Shown here in pieces: positions 40,679 to 48,523 of a stretch of 57,038 bases of DNA; within the stretch, counting starts at the first letter, position 1; the number at the start of each line of letters is the position of its first letter. Source of the DNA: Micromonosporaceae bacterium (lineage in GTDB: Bacteria; Actinomycetota; Actinomycetes; Mycobacteriales; Micromonosporaceae); NCBI GenBank assembly GCA_003543035.1, contig DPJL01000110.1:1-57038 (forward strand), given 5' to 3'. A program made the position numbers and the translations under genes. A model generated the notes under the pieces. The model was not told where the DNA came from. It did not search any database and saw nothing but the letters and a program-made list of their open reading frames with translations.

Positions 40679-41425
40679 CTAAATGTCGTACCGCGACCCA
40701 GGGCGGACTATGTCCACCGGACCGGCAAAAGCCTCAGACGCGTGGAAGTGGGTCTCCGACTCTGAACCCCACGCGGCCACCAAATGCGTCAGCAGCAACC
40801 GCTTGGCACCGGCCTTGGTCGCCATCTCCCCCGCTTCGCGGCCGGTGAGATGCAGGCCCGGCGGATTCTCCACGCCGTCAAGGTAACTGGCCTCGCAGAG
40901 GAAAAGATCGGCGTCCTGGGCCAGCCGCAGCAAGGCATCGCAAACGGCGGTGTCCCCGGAATAGGCGAGCACCTTGCCGTCGTGCTCGATGCGGATCCCG
41001 TAGGTCTCCACGGGATGGTTCACCCGGTCCACGTGTACCTGGAACGGCCCGATCGGGAAACTGCCGGGTTGCAAGGCGTAGAAGGTATAGACGTCCTCGA
41101 GTGGACCTTCGTCCAGGCTGTAGGCCGCAGCGATCCGCTCAGGCGCACCTCCCGGTGCGTAGACAGGGATCGGCGGATACGGCCCGTCCGGGGCGTAGCG
41201 GCGAACGACCACATAGGACGCGGCGTCCATCATGTGATCGCAGTGCAGGTGGCTCAGCACAATGGCATCAACGGATTTCAGCCCCGCATAGCGCTGCAAC
41301 GCGGAAAGTGACCCGGAGCCAAAGTCGATCAGGAGCCGAAACCCTTCGGCCTCCACCAGGTAGGCCGAGCAAGCCGATTCAGGCCCTGGAAAGCTGCCCG
41401 CGCAGCCAAGAACGGTCAGCCTCAT
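40679..41425 (-). CDS. Metallo-beta-lactamase-fold phosphodiesterase (Rv1339-like)
   Basis: 248 aa. LSHLHCDHMMDAASYVVVRR gives the HxHxDH metal motif; HPVETYGIRIEHDGKVLAYS, GDTAVCDALL and THLVAAWG supply the other ligands. N-terminal MRLTVLGCAGSFPGPESACS is the typical start of the group next to murI in actinobacteria. The Mycobacterium tuberculosis member Rv1339 degrades cyclic nucleotides; RNase Z-type activity is the alternative. Its ATG overlaps the murI stop. Confidence 0.9.
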   Translation of the reverse strand: MRLTVLGCAGSFPGPESACSAYLVEAEGFRLLIDFGSGSLSALQRYAGLKSVDAIVLSHLHCDHMMDAASYVVVRRYAPDGPYPPIPVYAPGGAPERIAAAYSLDEGPLEDVYTFYALQPGSFPIGPFQVHVDRVNHPVETYGIRIEHDGKVLAYSGDTAVCDALLRLAQDADLFLCEASYLDGVENPPGLHLTGREAGEMATKAGAKRLLLTHLVAAWGSESETHFHASEAFAGPVDIVRPGSRYDI

Positions 41426-42216
41426 GCGACGGCCCCTTTGTTCATCCGGAGATCGCCAAGGAACCGATGTGCCAGCCGATCAAAAATTTCCTGATCGCCG
41501 GTCGTCAGCAGCTCATGTGCCGGCGACTGGGCCGAATCCGGCCGCAGAAGATCCTTTTCCATCAATACCCGGTAGACATCGCGGGCGGTTTCGTCGGCGC
41601 TCGACACCAGCGTCACCTGCTCTCCCATCACCAGGCTGATCAAGCCTGTCAGCAACGGATAGTGAGTGCAGCCAAGTACCAGCGTATCCACCTCAGCTCG
41701 CTGCAACGGCTCGAGATAGGCGCTCGCCAGGCCGAGCAGCGCCCGGCCCGAGGTCACGCCGCGCTCCACGAACTCGGCGAACTGCGGGCACGCGACGGCG
41801 GTAACGTGCGTTTGCGGCGCGGCGGCGAAGGAGTCCTGATACGCCCCCGAATTGATGGTGGCTGTGGTACCGATCACGCCCACCTTGTTGTTACGAGTGG
41901 CCGCCACCGCCCTGCGGACCGCAGGCCGGATCACCTCGATCACCGGGATGCTGTAGCGCTCGCGAGCGTCGTGCAGGCAGGCGGCCGATGCACTGTTGCA
42001 GGCGATGACCAACATCTTGACGCCCTGGCCGACAAGTTGATCAAGGCAGTCCAGGGCATAGGCCCGCACATCGGCGATGGGTTTGGGTCCATACGGCATA
42101 TGCGCCGTGTCGCCCAGGTACACGATCCGCTCATTTGGGAGCTGATCGAGTATTGCCCGGGCTACCGTCAGCCCACCGACCCCCGAATCGAAGATGCCGA
42201 TCGGCGCGTCCGTCAC
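41422..42216 (-). CDS. murI: Glutamate racemase
   Basis: 264 aa from the GTG at 42216 (VTDAPIGIFDSGVGG); upstream in-frame codons lack family similarity. Makes D-glutamate for peptidoglycan. IGIFDSGVGGLTVARAI is the start of the fold, VIACNSASAACL carries the first catalytic Cys and LGCTHYPLL the second. YLGDTAHMPYG is the substrate loop. The usual actinobacterial Thr in CNT is Ser here, a mild change. Operon with the phosphodiesterase, probably with rph-rdgB as well. Confidence 0.94.
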   Translation of the reverse strand: MTDAPIGIFDSGVGGLTVARAILDQLPNERIVYLGDTAHMPYGPKPIADVRAYALDCLDQLVGQGVKMLVIACNSASAACLHDARERYSIPVIEVIRPAVRRAVAATRNNKVGVIGTTATINSGAYQDSFAAAPQTHVTAVACPQFAEFVERGVTSGRALLGLASAYLEPLQRAEVDTLVLGCTHYPLLTGLISLVMGEQVTLVSSADETARDVYRVLMEKDLLRPDSAQSPAHELLTTGDQEIFDRLAHRFLGDLRMNKGAVA

Positions 42217-42327
42217 GCTGCGCAGCCTACTTTGCTCACCCCCTGGAGTGCGAAGAGTCAAAGAGCACATGTCGCCAACGTGACACCGGCAGCGTTTCCT
42301 TGCTCAGCGCAGTCACGTTGACACAGT

Positions 42328-42783
42328 GTGAGCACGGACAATGACCTTTTGGTCGCCGAGAGCACCCGGACCATGCCGCCGTCGGCACGCGCAGCCACGG
42401 AAACGGTGACGTCACTTCCTCAGGCCGAGCCTTACGAGACTCCGCTGTTGGATCGGATGCGCACGGCCCTTCGTGCCCGCTTCCGGCTGCCGACCGAGGA
42501 CGACGCACCGCCGGCCAACGCGCGCCTGCTCATGATGTCGTTCTGGGCCGCCGTTTGTGTATTCGTGGGACTGATCCCGGCCGGCCGGCTGGTGGTGGCG
42601 CTGCTCTTTGGGGGCGCTCCGGGTTGGTACCCCTTCATAGCCATATCGATCGGAATGCTGGGAACCGCCGTGGTTGCCGCCGCCTTCGCCGCGATCCACC
42701 GCGCATTCCTGCCGTGGTACCTGCTGGGGATCGCGACGCTTCTCTTGGCTGCCAACGTCGCCCTTATCTATACGGTCCTCTAG
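42328..42783 (+). CDS. Small membrane protein of unknown function
   Basis: 151 aa from GTG. A polar N-terminal 70 residues (STDNDLLVAESTRTMPPSAR...) is followed by three membrane helices: LLMMSFWAAVCVFVGLIPAG, GWYPFIAISIGMLGTAVVAA and WYLLGIATLLLAANVALIYT. No motif I recognise. No Shine-Dalgarno site is visible before the GTG; TTGACA at 42319-42324 lies too close to act as a normal -35, so the true promoter is unclear. Flanked by murI (divergent) and cysM (convergent). Confidence 0.65.
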   Translation: MSTDNDLLVAESTRTMPPSARAATETVTSLPQAEPYETPLLDRMRTALRARFRLPTEDDAPPANARLLMMSFWAAVCVFVGLIPAGRLVVALLFGGAPGWYPFIAISIGMLGTAVVAAAFAAIHRAFLPWYLLGIATLLLAANVALIYTVL

Positions 42784-42860
42784 CGAGTTGACCAAGACGC
42801 TGGGAACCACGACACGCCGTCGAGCAAGACCTTAAGTTCATGATCAACGCGCAAGGGGGG

Positions 42861-43811
42861 TTAGGCCCAAAGTTGGCCTTCTAGAGAGGACTCGGCGTCG
42901 GCGAGGGTGCCGGTGTAGGCGCCAGTGGACAGGTATTTCCAGCCACCGTCGGCGACTAGGAACGCCACGTCGGCCGTGCGCCCCTCCTTGACCGCCTCAT
43001 GCGCAACAGCAAGCGCCGCATGGAATACGGCTCCCGTGGAGAAGCCCACGAAGAGTCCCTCGACCTCGACCAGCTGCCGAGTCCGCAGCACCGCATCACG
43101 GGTGCCGACCGAGAACCGGCGGGACAAAACCGAAGCGTCATACAGCTCGGGAACGTAACCCTCGTCGATGTTGCGCAATCCGTAGACCAGCTCGCCATAG
43201 CGCGGCTCGGCCGCGATGATCTGGACCTCGGGGTTCTTTTCGCGCAGGTATCGACCTGTCCCCATCAGGGTCCCAGTCGTACCAAGGCCTGCCACAAAGT
43301 GCGTGAGGGTGGGCAGATCCCGCAACAACTCGGGCCCGGTGGTCTCGTAGTGCGCGCGGGCATTCGCCTCGTTGCCATACTGATAGAGCATCACCCAATC
43401 CGGATGCTCCGCGGCGATCTGTTTGGCCGTGGCGACCGCCTGATTCGACCCGCCCGCGGCCGGCGAGAAGATGATCTCGGCGCCGTACATGCGCAGAAGT
43501 TGCACGCGCTCGGTGGAAACGTTCTCCGGCATCACGCAGACGACCCGATAGCCGTGCAGCTTGGCCACCATGGCCAGCGAGATGCCGGTGTTGCCACTCG
43601 TCGGCTCGAGGATGGTCGTGCCGGGGTGCAGCCTGCCATCGGCTTCGGCCGCCTTGACCATGTAGAAGGCGGCTCGGTCCTTGACACTTCCGGTCGGATT
43701 GCGATCCTCAAGCTTGGCCCAGAGCCGCACCTGAGGTGACGGCGAGAGCCGGGGAAGCCCGATGAGCGGGGTATCCCCACACATGTCCAAAAGCGACTCG
43801 AACCGAGCCAT
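42861..43811 (-). CDS. cysM: CysO-dependent cysteine synthase CysM
   Basis: 316 aa PLP enzyme. NPTGSVKDRAAFYMV carries the PLP lysine (Lys44) and PTSGNTGISLAM the phosphate loop; GLGTTGTLMGTGRYL binds PLP phosphate. In M. tuberculosis the orthologue uses O-phosphoserine and the thiocarboxylated carrier CysO to build cysteine on the carrier. The gene order cysM-cysO-mec is the same here. The start lies 5 nt after the cysO stop. Confidence 0.93.
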   Translation of the reverse strand: MARFESLLDMCGDTPLIGLPRLSPSPQVRLWAKLEDRNPTGSVKDRAAFYMVKAAEADGRLHPGTTILEPTSGNTGISLAMVAKLHGYRVVCVMPENVSTERVQLLRMYGAEIIFSPAAGGSNQAVATAKQIAAEHPDWVMLYQYGNEANARAHYETTGPELLRDLPTLTHFVAGLGTTGTLMGTGRYLREKNPEVQIIAAEPRYGELVYGLRNIDEGYVPELYDASVLSRRFSVGTRDAVLRTRQLVEVEGLFVGFSTGAVFHAALAVAHEAVKEGRTADVAFLVADGGWKYLSTGAYTGTLADAESSLEGQLWA

Positions 43812-43816
43812 CGCGC

Positions 43817-44128
43817 CTACCCCCTGAGTGCGAAAGCGGCGGCGAGACCAAAGGCGCCACCGGCGACAGCGGGCAGGATGGTCACCGTGTCACCGTCGTT
43901 GAGCTTCGCGTCGAGCGAGCCGAGGAACCTGACATCCTCGTCGTTGACGTAGATGTTCACAAAGCGGTGCAGGCCACCCTCGGGGGTGATCAGGCGCGCG
44001 CGCAGGCCGGGGTGCTTGGCATCGAGGTCCAAGAGCAGATCGGCAAGTGTGTCACCGGAACCGGAGACGGACTTGGCGCCACCGGTGAAGGAACGAAGAA
44101 TAGTGGGAACGCGAACATCGATTGACAT
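43817..44128 (-). CDS. cysO: Sulfur carrier CysO with a 12-residue extension after Gly-Gly
   Basis: 103 aa ubiquitin-like MoaD/ThiS-family protein. MSIDVRVPTILRSFTGGAKS, FVNIYVNDEDVRFL and DGDTVTILPAVAGG match CysO, in which the terminal Gly-Gly is thiocarboxylated and receives cysteine. Here the reading frame does not stop after AVAGG but continues AFGLAAAFALRG before TAG at 43819-43817. The sulfur carrier can be used only once the extension is cut off. The JAMM protease Mec, encoded next, is the obvious candidate. The extension is hydrophobic. Confidence 0.9.
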   Translation of the reverse strand: MSIDVRVPTILRSFTGGAKSVSGSGDTLADLLLDLDAKHPGLRARLITPEGGLHRFVNIYVNDEDVRFLGSLDAKLNDGDTVTILPAVAGGAFGLAAAFALRG

Positions 44129-44173
44129 GGCTGAATTCTCCTACGGAAGATACATGGGCGGGATTATGGAGGG

Positions 44174-44632
44174 TCAGCTCTGACACTCGTAATCGACCGC
44201 GTTCGGGCTCTGCCCGAACATGTACGACTGCACGGCGTTCACCGGCTCTTCCGTCACCACGCCGTCAAGGATACGGAATGACCTGATCTCGGTCGACTCG
44301 GGCTCACGGGTTGAGATGAGAAGGTAGTGGGCGTTGGGCTCCCCGGCCAGCGAAACGTCGGTGCGCGACGGATAGGCCTCGGTTGCCGTGTGCGAGTGGT
44401 ATATCACCACCGGCTCCTCGTCGCGGTCATCCATCTCCCGCCACACCCTCAGCTGCTCCATGGAGTCGAAGCGATAGAAGGTAGTCGAACGCTCGGCATT
44501 CTCCATCGGCACGTGCCGGGTCGGCAGATCTTTCCCGATCGGGCCGGTGACCACGCCACACGCCTCGTCCGGGTGGTCCCGGCGGGCGTGGGCGACGATC
44601 GCGTCGAGGATCGCCTGTTCGATGGTCAGCAC
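44174..44632 (-). CDS. mec: JAMM/Mov34 metallopeptidase Mec
   Basis: 152 aa. VVIYHSHTATEAYPSRTD is the JAMM zinc motif (HxHx7Sx2D) and DHPDEACGVVTG supplies the upstream Glu. In mycobacteria Mec releases cysteine from the CysO-cysteine adduct. With the CysO extension seen in this genome it may have a second job, removing the 12 residues after Gly-Gly. First gene of the mec-cysO-cysM unit, 45 nt from cysO. Confidence 0.93.
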   Translation of the reverse strand: MLTIEQAILDAIVAHARRDHPDEACGVVTGPIGKDLPTRHVPMENAERSTTFYRFDSMEQLRVWREMDDRDEEPVVIYHSHTATEAYPSRTDVSLAGEPNAHYLLISTREPESTEIRSFRILDGVVTEEPVNAVQSYMFGQSPNAVDYECQS

Positions 44633-44680
44633 GCTGACGAGCCTACCGACCCAGCGGCGAGACGCGATGCGTGATTGTCC

Positions 44681-45181
44681 TCACCGGGTTATCGCGGCAA
44701 GCAGCGAATCCTGCAGATAACCCAGGTAGGAGTACACGCTGAGCTGGAAGACGCGCGGCGAAGAAGGGTCCTCCTGGATCGCCGCATCCAGCTCGTAGTC
44801 GAGCAGGGTGTCATCAGTGATCTCTAATCGGATGCCCAAGGCGAGCCGGGCGTCATTCAGCGCGCGCAACCAAGCCTCGGCGGCCTCCGGGTCGAGCCGC
44901 ACCTCGCCCGACCCTTCCTCCGGAAGGGAGGCCAGGATCGCGCCGGCCTGATCGATCTTCGCCGTCTTGAGATCGCCCTCGGTGAATCTGCGGAACTCGG
45001 CGGACTCGCGAGGCGCGTCCGGGTACACGTCTGGGAAAAGCCGCCCGACCACCGGGTCATCATGGTCGAAGCCCTCGGTGAGCAGCCCGACCACCTCTTC
45101 GGCGACCTTGCGAAGAACGCGCACCTCATCCTCACGGAAGGTGGCCACACACTCCGGGCCCTTCCGCCGAAAAAAAGTCAT
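44681..45181 (-). CDS. DUF2017 protein
   Basis: 166 aa. MTFFRRKGPECVATFREDEV followed by an all-helical domain (VLRKVAEEVVGLLTEGFDHD, WLRALNDARLALGIRLEITD) is the DUF2017 family that follows clpS in nearly all actinobacteria. The function is unknown. The conserved tie to clpS and its size hint at a role in the adaptor-protease pathway. Separated from clpS by 10 nt. Confidence 0.88.
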   Translation of the reverse strand: MTFFRRKGPECVATFREDEVRVLRKVAEEVVGLLTEGFDHDDPVVGRLFPDVYPDAPRESAEFRRFTEGDLKTAKIDQAGAILASLPEEGSGEVRLDPEAAEAWLRALNDARLALGIRLEITDDTLLDYELDAAIQEDPSSPRVFQLSVYSYLGYLQDSLLAAITR

Positions 45182-45191
45182 AAAGATCCAC

Positions 45192-45491
45192 TCACTGCTT
45201 ATCGACCGTCGCCCAGAGGCCGTAAGAGTGCAGGCGGGACGCGTCGTATTCCATGCGCTCGCGAGCGCCGGCGGCCACGACCGCTCTTCCTTTGTGATGC
45301 ACGTCGAGCATCAACAGCTCGGCTTTGTCCTTGCTGTATCCGAACAACTGTTGGAAAACCCACGTCACGTAGTTCATGAGGTTCACCGGATCGTTGTGCA
45401 CGATGGTCACCCAGGGTCGGGCGAATTCCGACTCCTCGTCGGCATCCGGGCGCGCAGTCTGGAGCGGCGCGGTTTCTGGGGCGGCGGTCAC
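45192..45491 (-). CDS. clpS: ATP-dependent protease adaptor ClpS
   Basis: 99 aa. WVTIVHNDPVNLMNYVTWVF contains the N-degron pocket residues (the conserved Asn-Asp-Pro and Met), followed by DVHHKGRAVVAAGARERMEY. ClpS presents proteins with destabilising N-terminal residues to ClpAP/ClpCP. An acidic N-terminal tail precedes the core domain. Divergent from pncB with a 61-nt gap. Confidence 0.94.
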   Translation of the reverse strand: MTAAPETAPLQTARPDADEESEFARPWVTIVHNDPVNLMNYVTWVFQQLFGYSKDKAELLMLDVHHKGRAVVAAGARERMEYDASRLHSYGLWATVDKQ

Positions 45492-45552
45492 AGCCCCATC
45501 CTACGAACGGTTGGCCCCAGCGGCGACCATCCCGTGAACCTAAGCTGTCGGT

Positions 45553-46830
45553 GTGCAGGGATCTCCGTCATTGCTGACCGACCACTATGAGCTCACGATG
45601 ATCAGCGCCGCGCTCCACGACGGCACTGCCCAGCGTCAATGCGTATTCGAGGTGTTCGCCAGACGTTTGCCGCCCGGCAGGCGCTACGGCGTGGTGGCCG
45701 GGACGGGAAGGTTGTTGGCTCAACTAAAGGACTTCCGGTTCGACAGTGATGAGATCGACTTCCTGGTGAAGCAGCGCGTCGTCAACAGTGACACCGCGCG
45801 TTGGCTGGAAACATTCAAGTTCCAGGGCGAGATTTCTGGGTACCAGGAAGGCGAGCTCTTCTTCCCAAACTCCCCGATCCTCACCGTGAGCGGCAGCTTC
45901 GCCGAGTGCGTGGTGCTGGAGACATTGGCACTGTCGGTCCTCAACCACGACTCCGCTGTTGCCGCCGCAGCCGCTCGCATGGTCACAGCCGCCAAAGGCC
46001 GTCCACTGATCGAGATGGGTTCCCGCCGTACGCACGAGGACGCGGCAGTGGCTGCGGCCCGAGCGGCGTACCTAGCCGGTTTCGCCTCCACCTCGAATCT
46101 GGCAGCTGGTCTGCGGTACGGCATTCCGACCGCGGGAACGGCCGCGCATGCGTTCACGTTGCTGCACGATGACGAGCAGGCGGCCTTCGCCTCGCAGCTG
46201 CTCACGCTCGGCCACGACACTACGCTGCTCGTCGACACTTACGACATCAGCCAAGGCATCCGCAACGCGATCGAGGTTGCCGGTCCTCGATTGCGGGCGA
46301 TCCGGCTCGACTCCGGTGATCTTTCGGTGCTCGCCGCACAATCACGCGCGCTGCTGGACGAGCTCGGCGCTCCGGACGTGAAAATCATCGTCAGTGGCGA
46401 CATGGATGAGTACTCCATCGCCGCGCTGCGAGCCGAACCTGTTGACGCGTATGGGGCTGGGACCGCTGTCGTCACCGGGTCCGGAGCCCCCACCGCTGAT
46501 CTGGTCTACAAGCTGGTCGAGGTCGAAGGTCGCCCGGTGGTTAAGCGCTCGGAGAACAAGCGCACTGTGGGCGGCCGCAAAACGGCTGTGCGGCGGCACA
46601 AACCCACCGGCACCGCGACCGAGGAAGTCATTGTCTCCCAAGGTGTTCCCGAGCATCAGCCCAACGATCGGCTGCTGCAGCGCAGGTTCGTGGCCGGTGG
46701 CGAGGAGCTGCCCGATGTGCCGACGTTGGAGCAGAGCCGCGATCACCTGCGGGACTGCCTGATCACCATCCCATGGGAAGGACTTAAGCTTTCGGTAGGT
46801 GATCCAGCGATTCCAGTGATTCAGGAGTAG
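45553..46830 (+). CDS. pncB: Nicotinate phosphoribosyltransferase
   Basis: 425 aa from a GTG at 45553 (a GTG two bases earlier is out of frame). Forms nicotinate mononucleotide from nicotinate and PRPP, with ATP. LLTDHYELTMISAALHDG is the family start; MGSRRTHEDAAVAAARAAYL, PTAGTAAHAFTLLHDDE with the phosphorylated His, and IRLDSGDLSVLA follow. Paired with nicotinamidase 5 nt downstream, giving a complete two-step salvage of nicotinamide into NAD synthesis. Confidence 0.94.
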   Translation: MQGSPSLLTDHYELTMISAALHDGTAQRQCVFEVFARRLPPGRRYGVVAGTGRLLAQLKDFRFDSDEIDFLVKQRVVNSDTARWLETFKFQGEISGYQEGELFFPNSPILTVSGSFAECVVLETLALSVLNHDSAVAAAAARMVTAAKGRPLIEMGSRRTHEDAAVAAARAAYLAGFASTSNLAAGLRYGIPTAGTAAHAFTLLHDDEQAAFASQLLTLGHDTTLLVDTYDISQGIRNAIEVAGPRLRAIRLDSGDLSVLAAQSRALLDELGAPDVKIIVSGDMDEYSIAALRAEPVDAYGAGTAVVTGSGAPTADLVYKLVEVEGRPVVKRSENKRTVGGRKTAVRRHKPTGTATEEVIVSQGVPEHQPNDRLLQRRFVAGGEELPDVPTLEQSRDHLRDCLITIPWEGLKLSVGDPAIPVIQE

Positions 46831-46835
46831 TAGCC

Positions 46836-47396
46836 ATGGCCCGCGCACTGATCATCGTTGACGTGCAGAACGACTTCTGCGAAGGCGGCTCACTGCCGGT
46901 TTCCGGCGGGTCTCAAGTTGCCGCCGGGATCAGTGCCGCCCTTGGCGCGCCCGACCGGCAATGGGATCACGTGGTGGCGACCAAGGACTTTCACACCGAC
47001 CCGGGCGCCCACTTCGGCAATCCACCGGACTTTGTGGATAGTTGGCCGGTGCATTGCGTGGCGGGGACACCGGGCGCCGACTTCCACCCAAGCCTGGACA
47101 TCGACCGGATAGAAGCGGTGTTTCTCAAGGGCGCCAACGCTGCCGCGTATTCCGGGTTCGAAGGAACCTCGGCGAGCATCGGTTTGGCCGCATGGTTGCG
47201 GATGCACGACGTCGACGCGGTGGACGTGGTGGGCATCGCGACCGACCATTGCGTCCGGGCGACCGCGCTTGATGCCAAGCGTGAAGGCTTCGACACCACC
47301 GTCCTGTTAGGACTGACAGCAGGAGTGGCCCCGGAGACCACTGAGCGCGCCGTGGACGAGCTCAGGGCCGCCGGAGTCACCCTGGAACCTTCGTAG
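46836..47396 (+). CDS. pncA: Nicotinamidase
   Basis: 186 aa isochorismatase-fold hydrolase that turns nicotinamide into nicotinate. VDVQNDFCEGGSLPVSGG holds the catalytic Asp; VFLKGANAAAYSGFEG the Lys; GIATDHCVRATALDAKREGF the nucleophilic Cys. VHCVAGTPGADFH includes the metal-site region. The orthologue in mycobacteria activates pyrazinamide. The 3' end overlaps the converging NUDIX gene by 20 nt. Confidence 0.94.
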   Translation: MARALIIVDVQNDFCEGGSLPVSGGSQVAAGISAALGAPDRQWDHVVATKDFHTDPGAHFGNPPDFVDSWPVHCVAGTPGADFHPSLDIDRIEAVFLKGANAAAYSGFEGTSASIGLAAWLRMHDVDAVDVVGIATDHCVRATALDAKREGFDTTVLLGLTAGVAPETTERAVDELRAAGVTLEPS

Positions 47397-47898
47397 CTCC
47401 ATGCTCCGCCGCGCCCCGCTCCGTACCTCCGACGAGGACGGGCGGGGCGCCCTTCGTGTTCTCTCCCCAGCCGTAGACCGAGAACTGAACCCCGGAGCGA
47501 TGCATTCTCAGGATCTCTTCCGCGTGCGGCATCAGGGCGCTCGGCAGGCTTCCGAGCGGGTGCCATGCAACAGCGGAGAACCTTTCGGGTTCAGTCACGA
47601 AGGGGATGCCGCTCCATTTGTGGGCGGTGAAAGCGAATCCCACCTTGGGTCCTCGGCTTGCGAGGCGGTAATGGCAAACGCCAGCGAAGCGAAGATGATC
47701 AGCAAGGACAGTTACGGCGGCCTCTTCCTCCAACTCGCGAAGGGCCGCACGTATCGCGTTTTCCCCCTCTCCGACATGCCCACCCGGTAGGTTCCAGCAA
47801 CCGGGAAACAGCGCGTCATTTCGCTGAATGAGAAGGACATCCGACCCTCGCAGCAGCATGACGCGGACGTCGATCAGAGCACTCTGCCGATTGGTCAC
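47377..47898 (-). CDS. NUDIX hydrolase, last gene of the SerRS/carbamoyltransferase operon
   Basis: 173 aa from GTG. The NUDIX box is GGHVGEGENAIRAALRELEE then EAAV: Gx5Ex7RELxEE is intact, with Ala in place of the late Gly. The substrate is likely a nucleotide or nucleotide-like diphosphate. The start overlaps the preceding gene (GTGA), so it belongs to the minus-strand cluster. A housekeeping or a detoxifying role for a nucleotide-derived product are both possible. Its C-terminal part after residue 130 is Gly-rich and may be disordered. Confidence 0.85.
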   Translation of the reverse strand: MTNRQSALIDVRVMLLRGSDVLLIQRNDALFPGCWNLPGGHVGEGENAIRAALRELEEEAAVTVLADHLRFAGVCHYRLASRGPKVGFAFTAHKWSGIPFVTEPERFSAVAWHPLGSLPSALMPHAEEILRMHRSGVQFSVYGWGENTKGAPPVLVGGTERGAAEHGATKVPG

Positions 47899-48521
47899 AG
47901 CTTCACCTCAAGCGACTTGCCGATGAGTTCAAGCTCTCCAGTGGTTACCGACTCAATGTGTACGAGGTTGGTCAGCTGGGCCGACGACAAAGCCCGTCTC
48001 GTCAGGAGCTTGAGCGCCAGCGCCAACCCGTGATGCTCTCCACGCCAGTGCTGAATCGTGACCGGGCCCTTAAGTAGGTGGCCGACAAGGAGTTCACGGT
48101 TGTCATCGAATTTCGGGGCATCACGATAGAGCAGTTCGATTGTGACTCTGTTCAGCCAGGATCGAGTCGCGCCTTCGCGAGTGAATCCCAAGTTCGTTAG
48201 CCGGGCCGAAATGACTTCCTGCAATGGGGTGCCATCGTTCGACGGCAAATCCGGCGTACCGGAGTTGATAAGAGCCACTGCCTGACGAGCCCAACTGCGA
48301 ACGTCGTATTCGGCGAAGCGGACCATTCGTAGACCGGCCTTTTGTGCCACCGCTCCCACTAGATCAGCGTGGCTGAGATCGTCGGGATCTGTCCCGCGCA
48401 GCCATGCGAGCAGGTCGTTCCATCCGTCGCGGAGTCTCCGCAACTCGTCAGACGTGCATGTGCGAAGGTCACCGTCCGGTTTGAGCATGACGAGTAGGGC
48501 GCTGAGGGGAGCATCCGTCAC
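47895..48521 (-). CDS. Unknown 208-residue protein in the SerRS/carbamoyltransferase operon
   Basis: 208 aa from GTG, with GGAG before it inside the end of the carbamoyltransferase gene. I do not recognise the family. It is soluble, mixed alpha/beta, with VMLKPDGDLRTCTSDELRRL at the start, a central helix-rich part (DVRSWARQAVALINSG) and WLNRVTIELLYRDAPKFDDN near 120. There is no signal peptide or membrane helix. Translational coupling on both sides makes it a genuine part of the operon. MoaA-like enzymes act on nucleotides, so a substrate-binding partner is conceivable, but nothing in the sequence shows it. Confidence 0.7.
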   Translation of the reverse strand: MTDAPLSALLVMLKPDGDLRTCTSDELRRLRDGWNDLLAWLRGTDPDDLSHADLVGAVAQKAGLRMVRFAEYDVRSWARQAVALINSGTPDLPSNDGTPLQEVISARLTNLGFTREGATRSWLNRVTIELLYRDAPKFDDNRELLVGHLLKGPVTIQHWRGEHHGLALALKLLTRRALSSAQLTNLVHIESVTTGELELIGKSLEVKL

Positions 48522-48523
48522 CG

